Below the pieces are notes generated by a model that saw only the letters and a program-made list of their open reading frames with translations, did no database searches and was not told where the DNA came from. Both the position numbers and the translations under genes were made by a program. A stretch of DNA of 64,000 nt, from NCBI GenBank assembly GCA_946811695.1, contig OX328128.1, positions 80,648,061-80,712,060 of the forward strand. The letters run 5' to 3'. Source of the stretch: Gonocerus acuteangulatus. Lineage: Eukaryota > Arthropoda > Insecta > Hemiptera > Coreidae. Below are positions 58,650 through 64,000 of the stretch, one piece after another (within the stretch, counting starts at the first letter, position 1; each line of letters starts with the position of its first letter).

Positions 58650-59103
58650 TTGGGCGAACTTTGACAACACTTTCGTTTTCATCATTCCACCATAAAATCA
58701 CTAACTTTATGAAGCTTTTCTTTCTTTTTTTTAAAGGGCAATTTTTCTCCCCAAGTGATTTGCAATTGTGTCTGCTGTTCTATAAAATAAATTATCCTAT
58801 TTCCCTATTACTTTGGGATATTAGGATTGATTTTCTGCAATCAGCTGTTAGATTATTTTCCATTAAGCTGTCAAAGCTTCAAGTATCGATATCCAATTTA
58901 GTGAAGTACTGTAATGGTCGATTCTTCCCTATATCGAGATGCCTAGTCAATCATCTAACAGGGCTTTGATAGTCGTTTCTCCATCACACCCTTAACACTG
59001 AGTGATTCAGTTCATTCTCAGCTTCTATAATAGTATCAAGTATTAGAAATTTTCCTGAGTAATATCTATACTATCTACTATTAGGTTTGTTTTGTAAATG
59101 TTT

Positions 59104-59265
59104 TGGGGGCGAGGTTAGCTCAGTGGTAGAGCACTCGACTAATGAACTGGAGGACCCAGGATCGAAACCCGAGCGTGCACCAATGATTTTTTCTTCTAAT
59201 GTCATCGTTCGGGGTAGGATTAGGGGTTCCAGATCGTCCCTAGGCTCACACAGCCTAAATTAAGT
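59104..59265 (+). repeat. tRNA-derived SINE (family S3)
   Basis: The tRNA-like head GCGAGGTTAGCTCAGTGGTA then GAGCACTCGACTAATG and B-box region CAGGATCGAAACCCG. The body ends in AGATCGTCCCTAGGCTCACA. The head could fold like a tRNA, but no functional tRNA is claimed. Confidence 0.75.
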
Positions 59266-59412
59266 AATTAATGAGTACCTGCAAAGTTAAAAATCAGACA
59301 ACCGGAGCATAGTATTGAGCACACTATCTCCCTAGTGTGCCGTATGGTCAAGAATCTGATACCTCTACAGTATCTGCCCCCTCTGGGCCCTTAGTTGTCT
59401 ATTATGGGACTA

Positions 59413-59443
<31 letters not shown>

Positions 59444-59941
59444 TGAATTATATGTGAAACTGGTCTTTGATCCTGTCATTCTCTTTTTCTTTGAGCGTGT
59501 TTGTGGATCCATTGCCGTATACAATAATTTATTATTGTTTCATCACCTAAGAGCAAGCTAACTGGCTAGATCCCTTCATCTGCAGGAACTAGAAGAGGGA
59601 TGAGCTGAAGGTTTGGCTTTTCATCTTTAGCAGTCCTGCCGAAGCCAGTGACCTAGACTGTTCTCAGCTCTTTGTATAAGAATTCATTCGTATTCACTAC
59701 TACCGATAGTAAAGAAAGTTATCTGCAGATGAAGGTATCGTATGCATTGTCCTTATGCAAGGCGACAAACCCCGATATGTGCAAGCCTGGGGCCGAACAG
59801 AGCTCTGTACATCAACATTCTAAACACCCTGCACGAGAAAGTACTCAACCATATTAATCAATTTTATTAAATCAATTGTTAATTAACGTTTGCCAGATTG
59901 TTAGCTAATAGAGTATGTAATGTTAAGTTATAATTGTTTTC
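59266..59941. other. No gene seen
   Basis: Contains a T-run near 59413-59438 and short frames without recognisable families. Confidence 0.45.
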
Positions 59942-59953
59942 AATTATATTAAA

Positions 59954-60106
59954 GGGGTCTCCCGTGGTCTAGTGGCTAGCGCGCTAGATTCATAAGCGGG
60001 AGATGGTGGGTTCGATCCCCACCGGCGCCAGACATTTTCTCATCTCAGGGCTCGCTGAGAAAATTCCTGGATGTCGGCGCTAATGGCCATGATTTTTCGA
60101 TGCGCC

Positions 60107-60174
<68 letters not shown>
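59954..60174 (+). repeat. tRNA-derived SINE (family S1), best copy, 12-bp target duplication
   Basis: AATTATATTAAA at 59942-59953 and 60175-60186. Head GGGGTCTCCCGTGGTCTAGT, B box GGTTCGATCCC, body with an inverted pair (TTTTCTCATCTCAGGGCTCG / CTGAGAAAATTCC) and about 65 A at the tail. The long pure A tail suggests a young insertion. Confidence 0.95.
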
Positions 60175-60178
<4 letters not shown>

Positions 60179-60351
60179 ATATTAAAATTGTTTTATTAAC
60201 TTTTCATGTCCATTTGTTAATATATTATTTTTTTTTTTACTTACTTACTACCTAAAAAAATATTAATAGCAATTTAATCTGAATGTATACATATTAAAAC
60301 CCACAATTATAATAAAAATGACCCGAAAATGAATGGTGTTAATGACCTTAA

Positions 60352-60742
60352 CGGCTCGGGCATACAGAACGCGATCTGTATCGCGGCAATATCTGACCGA
60401 GGGTGGCGGACGATCTTGTATTAAACAGTAGAGCATCAACCCCGCCACACAGAGGACGATCTGTCGGAGTGACCTAGTGTTTATCGCTTTTCCAGGTGAT
60501 ACAGTTGTAAAAAATTACAGATTTATCGCGCGAAAAAATTAGTGAAGAAACTGAATTATTTATAGGAAATCATAGGTTTCGTGATTATGTTTATAAAAAA
60601 ATACTTGAATTTGAATCTTGCTTGTTGAATGTATATTCTTTATTTAAATTAAGAACTATATCGCTCACAAAGATATCGCATCGCATGAGACCGCCTTGAC
60701 GATCGTTGGATGCGATACAGATCGCATCCTGTGTGCCGAGCC
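60352..60742. mobile_element. TTAA-flanked MITE of about 390 bp (piggyBac-like)
   Basis: TTAA flanks both sides (60348-60351 and 60743-60746). The TIRs CGGCTCGGGCATACAG...GATCTGTATCGC and, reversed, GGCTCGGCACACAG...GATCTGTATCGC extend about 35 bp. Inside, diverged copies of the motif ACGATC recur. No transposase frame is present. Confidence 0.85.
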
Positions 60743-60941
60743 TTAAGGGTTGTCAGGCTATTATAAAATAAAAAGTTAGTATGTTAAGCTGTAGATTCTG
60801 GCAATAAATGAAATATATCTGTCTGTATATAGAACTTATTCACACAGAATCACTAATTGTAACAAGCCTACTGCCGAAATTCATTAAACCAAGCACAGAG
60901 AATATGCCCGCTCCATTTTGTGTCCTGTGAGATTATCTATT

Positions 60942-61006
60942 TTCGAAATGATCAGCTATAATTGTTTCATTGTATTGAATGTCATTACATTCGATTTTCC
61001 ATTTTC
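60942..61006. repeat. 62-bp tandem duplication, second unit split by a SINE
   Basis: TTTCGAAATGATCAGCTATA...CATTACATTCGATTTTC recurs from 61004. The second unit is interrupted by the SINE at 61020-61249 and resumes at 61263. Confidence 0.85.
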
Positions 61007-61015
61007 GAAATGGTC

Positions 61016-61019
<4 letters not shown>

Positions 61020-61073
<54 letters not shown>

Positions 61074-61249
61074 CTTTTTTTTTACGGCGCATCTACATCT
61101 AGGTCATTAGCGCCGACATCCAGGGTGTAGCGAGGAATTTCACCAGCGAGCCGTGGGATGATAAAATTCCTGCCGGAGGTTGGGAATCGAACCCACCATC
61201 TCCCGCTTATGAATCCAAGGCGCTAGCCATTAGACCACGGGAGACCCCG
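61020..61249 (-). repeat. tRNA-derived SINE (family S1), 13-bp target duplication
   Basis: GAAATGGTCAGCT at 61007-61019 and 61250-61262. A T-run of about 65 bases, body TTAGCGCCGACATCCAGGGT, B box as GGGAATCGAACCCAC. Confidence 0.95.
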
Positions 61250-61358
61250 GAAATGGTCAGCTATAATTGTTTCAATGTAATGAATGTCATTACATTCGAT
61301 TTTCAAATCTAGCAACACGATTCATTGTTAAATGAGTTTATTTGAAGCAACTTTGATA

Positions 61359-62248
61359 CTTACTTACTTACTCCCTGGCACTACAGGTCTTTATGACCCT
61401 TGGCCTTCCGGACTATGCCCTTCCATCCGTCACGGTACCTGGCACTACAGGTCTTTATGACCCTTGGCCTTCCGGACTATGCCCTTCCATCCGTCACGGT
61501 CCCTGGCACTACAGGTCTTTATGACCCTTGGCCTTCCGGACTATGCCCTTCCATCCGTCACGGTCCTTGGCAGCATTCCTCCAATTTATTACGCCCAGTT
61601 TAGCAGCATCCCTTGCTACTTCGTCTTTCCAACGGCTTCATGGCCTTCCTCTTTTTCTCTTTTTTCCTAGGATTGCCATGTCCAACATCCTCTTCTGCAA
61701 CTTCTCCTCCATCATTCTCGCAATGTGACCCGCCCATAACGATATAACGACATATAACGATATCCTGATTTTTCAGTATGGCTGCAATTTCAGCGTTACT
61801 CTTTATCTTCCATTTTCCATCTACCTTAGCTACACCATATATCCTTCTAATGATCCGTCTTTCAAAAATCCTTAGCTTATGGCAGTCCGTAGATGGAAGG
61901 CACCATGTTTCCGACCCTTAGGTAACAACAGGTTTGATTAGGGTATTGTACAACTTCGTTTGGCCTTCCTTGAGGGAATGTTTAGTTTGAACAGCTTGAG
62001 GTTTGCGTAATATGCCCTATTGCCAGCCATTATTCTTTTCTGTACTTCGTGGCTAATCCTGTTTTCCTTGTTGATTAAGGAGCCTAAGTAAGTGAAACTG
62101 GCCACACTTTCGAAATTATAATCGGACAGGGAGATGTTGGTTTTATAGTCCAGTTTGATCATTTGAGGCTCTTAGTATCATATATTTAGTTTTTTCCTGA
62201 TTTATCGTGAGCCCAACCGCACTGCCTCTTTCTACTATGATGCCAAAG
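61359..62248 (-). pseudogene. RTE-type LINE 3' end, with triplicated C-terminus
   Basis: A 12-bp target duplication, GCAACTTTGATA, lies at 61347-61358 and 62249-62260. On the minus strand, over shifted frames: GLTINQEKTKYMILRASNDQ, FTYLGSLINKENRISHEVQK, RIMAGNRAYYANLKLFK, LRIFERRIIRRIYG, GHIARMMEEKLQKRML, then RDGWKGIVRKAKGHKDL-stop. This is the standard RTE-clade RT tail. The last 64 bp of the ORF plus stop are present three times (61377-61568). The tail is (AGTA)n. Confidence 0.88.
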
Positions 62249-62260
62249 GCAACTTTGATA

Positions 62261-63578
62261 TACTGATGAAATGTTATCGTTTTCAAGGAATTGAGCACTT
62301 TGTTGAAAACGTGTACAGATGAAGCTGGTCAGATCTGTAACTTGTAAGGCAAGTATTATCCCTATTTTTTTCTGAATCAGGATGTTTATTAACTAATTCC
62401 ACTTGCTGTGATATTATCCTGTGTAATAAAGCAGATACGAGAATCCCAGTTCCTGCATTATTAAGGGCTTTCAAAGGGCCACGAAATCCAGCAATGTGGA
62501 ATATTTTGCAGATTGTTACAGGAAAGGCTTGTGTTGACTTCGGTGCTGTAAATTGTGTTTAATGGGGAGTTTGTGCTTTTGCCTTGGGGCTTTTCTGAGC
62601 TCTCTAATGCTAATGTATATTACATAGCTTGTTCTGAGAGTCGTTTATTGCTGGAGATTTTGCTGAAATGGGATCCCAGCATGTTTCTGGCATATATTGG
62701 ATGATAAATTATTTTCTATAAGTACAGTAGCACCTTTTAGTATCCTATTTTTTGTTGGTGTGTGCTTTTATTAATTGGTCATAAATTAACTCTTTTTGCT
62801 TTAAGATAAAATGTTATCCAAGCTATTAAACATTAAAAATTTGGTTAGCACGTGTTGAAATTTTGATTCGCAGCGATATGGCTATAATTGATGACAAATA
62901 AATTGAATAATTGGGACTGGATGTTGTTTTAAAAAAGCAAAGGACCATTCGGCTGTCTATTAAAAAAGTTTCGTTCATTGTTTCACCATAGAAGGAGCGT
63001 TACCTTTTCGGGGTTATTTTGTCTTGTTAAAATGAATTTAGTGTACCCGACTGACTAGTAATATGTCATTATTCTGGAATATTGTTAGGCACATTTCTTT
63101 TGTAGAATTAATGCAGACTGTGGTTTTAAATTCTTTAGTGATTTTGAGAGATTGTTACTGATGGTCTTTAGGAATGGTTGAATGGTCTATTGTAGTCAGT
63201 TTGAGGCTTATCGTACTAGTTTCGTGTAAGGACTTCTCTCAGCGTCAGTTTATGATCCCCCAAAAACGGGGGTATGATGCACAATGAATAAAAAAGGAAA
63301 AAAATTGTTTTTCAAAAGGCCAATATAAAAATCATTGGAGAGTGGTGAGGGGGGGGGGTGAAACAAATTTCAAGGATTTTTATATAGACTGCCATTTCAG
63401 AATTTTGTTCAGTTTTTTTTTGCGTTCTCTCCGGAAACGAAGCAAATACGAAGTATATGCCAAAAGACTTTTTTTTCTTTCTTTTTTCATCCTGCATCGA
63501 TTCCTGAAGTTTGTCCGTTTTTCTTTGGGGCACCCTTATTAGTTAAAAAATATAAAATGTCGGCTATCGTCTCTTAAT
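62261..63578. other. No gene seen
   Basis: Mostly unique-looking AT-rich DNA with short open frames only. No repeat family is recognised. Confidence 0.5.
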
Positions 63579-63766
63579 TTTTATTTATTTATATTTTAAC
63601 GTCCATTATTATTAAACGACAATTTTGGGACGGGTTATCATAGGCTACTACCCTTTTCTAGCTAGGATAGGGCTGATGTCTTTTCTTCTAACCCCATAGT
63701 GGGAATCGAACCCACGACCCTTGGCAACGGTGCTCACGCCTTAACACTCAAGGCCACCGGGCCTCC
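63579..63766 (-). repeat. tRNA-derived SINE (family S2)
   Basis: On the minus strand the head reads GGAGGCCCGGTGGCCTTGAG, then TGGGTTCGATTCCCAC (B box) and the body GACATCAGCCCTATCCTAGC. It retains more of the tRNA-like head than the copy at 37845. Only a weak 7-bp duplication (TCTTAAT) is visible. Confidence 0.85.
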
Positions 63767-64000
63767 ATCCTGTCTTAATAATAAGTTTTCTGTTAATTAA
63801 TTAATATAAGCCAATAATAATTCTCTTACACGTCTGTTACATTATACTTCAGTTATCAGCTCACAATAGGAGTTCTGCTACCAGTTTTTGATAATTACCT
63901 CCTTGTCTACACTGAACATTGAAAGTGTATCTCGGAGTATGTGTGCTTAGATTTGCCGAGACACTCCGCGGAAACTTCCCGCGGTTTCCCACTCCCGTCG

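Noticed and set aside
59104..59180. Possible functional tRNA gene
   Set aside because: A and B boxes are recognisable, but acceptor stem pairing is poor and a SINE body follows, so it is a SINE head.
63312..63542. Lysine/phenylalanine-rich frames on both strands
   Set aside because: Low-complexity A/T runs explain them.

Overview
The window looks like a piece of an AT-rich, repeat-packed animal genome, most likely from an arthropod. The signs are GT-AG introns of several kilobases, tRNA-derived SINEs with target-site duplications, mariner, BEL/Pao, Penelope-type, I-, LOA- and RTE-like elements, and long (TA)n microsatellites. The species cannot be fixed from sequence alone. There is no operon structure. 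The only host gene I can support is a fragment of an APCDD1-family gene (membrane Wnt-pathway inhibitor family), on the + strand as three exons at 10135-10366, 14974-15106 and 18366-18553. Their splice phases fit together. Its other exons lie outside the window or were not recognised.

Layout. 1-7.6 kb: a 44-bp satellite array, a second partial copy of the same 1246-bp segment, a SINE with a triplicated head, and a Penelope-type hammerhead ribozyme. 7.6-9.9 kb: a mariner copy inserted into the (TA)n tract of a Helitron-like non-autonomous repeat. 10-18.6 kb: APCDD1 exons with introns full of repeats and two large hairpins. 19-24 kb: more Helitron-like copies and a 45-bp minisatellite that stays open as a 15-residue repeat. 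24.2-29.8 kb: a complete BEL/Pao element on the minus strand with two apparently identical 605-bp LTRs and an internally deleted pol. 29.8-34.9 kb: a large palindrome, a second hammerhead, a foldback MITE, LINE fragments, a 200-N gap and a Helitron-like copy. 35.2-37.8 kb: a CACTG-ended DNA transposon carrying a decayed, uncharacterised multi-cysteine protein. 38-46 kb: a SINE, a pogo/Tigger remnant, LINE pieces and an 89-bp tandem array. 46.5-50.7 kb: an I-like LINE with endonuclease, RT and RNase H and only a few lesions. 51-58 kb: a Copia remnant with a nested insertion, a long-TIR foldback element, a LOA-like LINE end and a full-length Helitron-like copy. 58-64 kb: SINEs, a TTAA MITE and an RTE 3' end.

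The strongest unusual signal is the Helitron-like repeat family. Two diverged subfamilies each carry a subterminal inverted repeat matched to their own 3' terminal hairpin, so the two ends have changed together. Other leads are the two hammerhead ribozymes, a young deletion derivative of a BEL element that must have moved in trans, the CACTG transposon, and several large hairpins.
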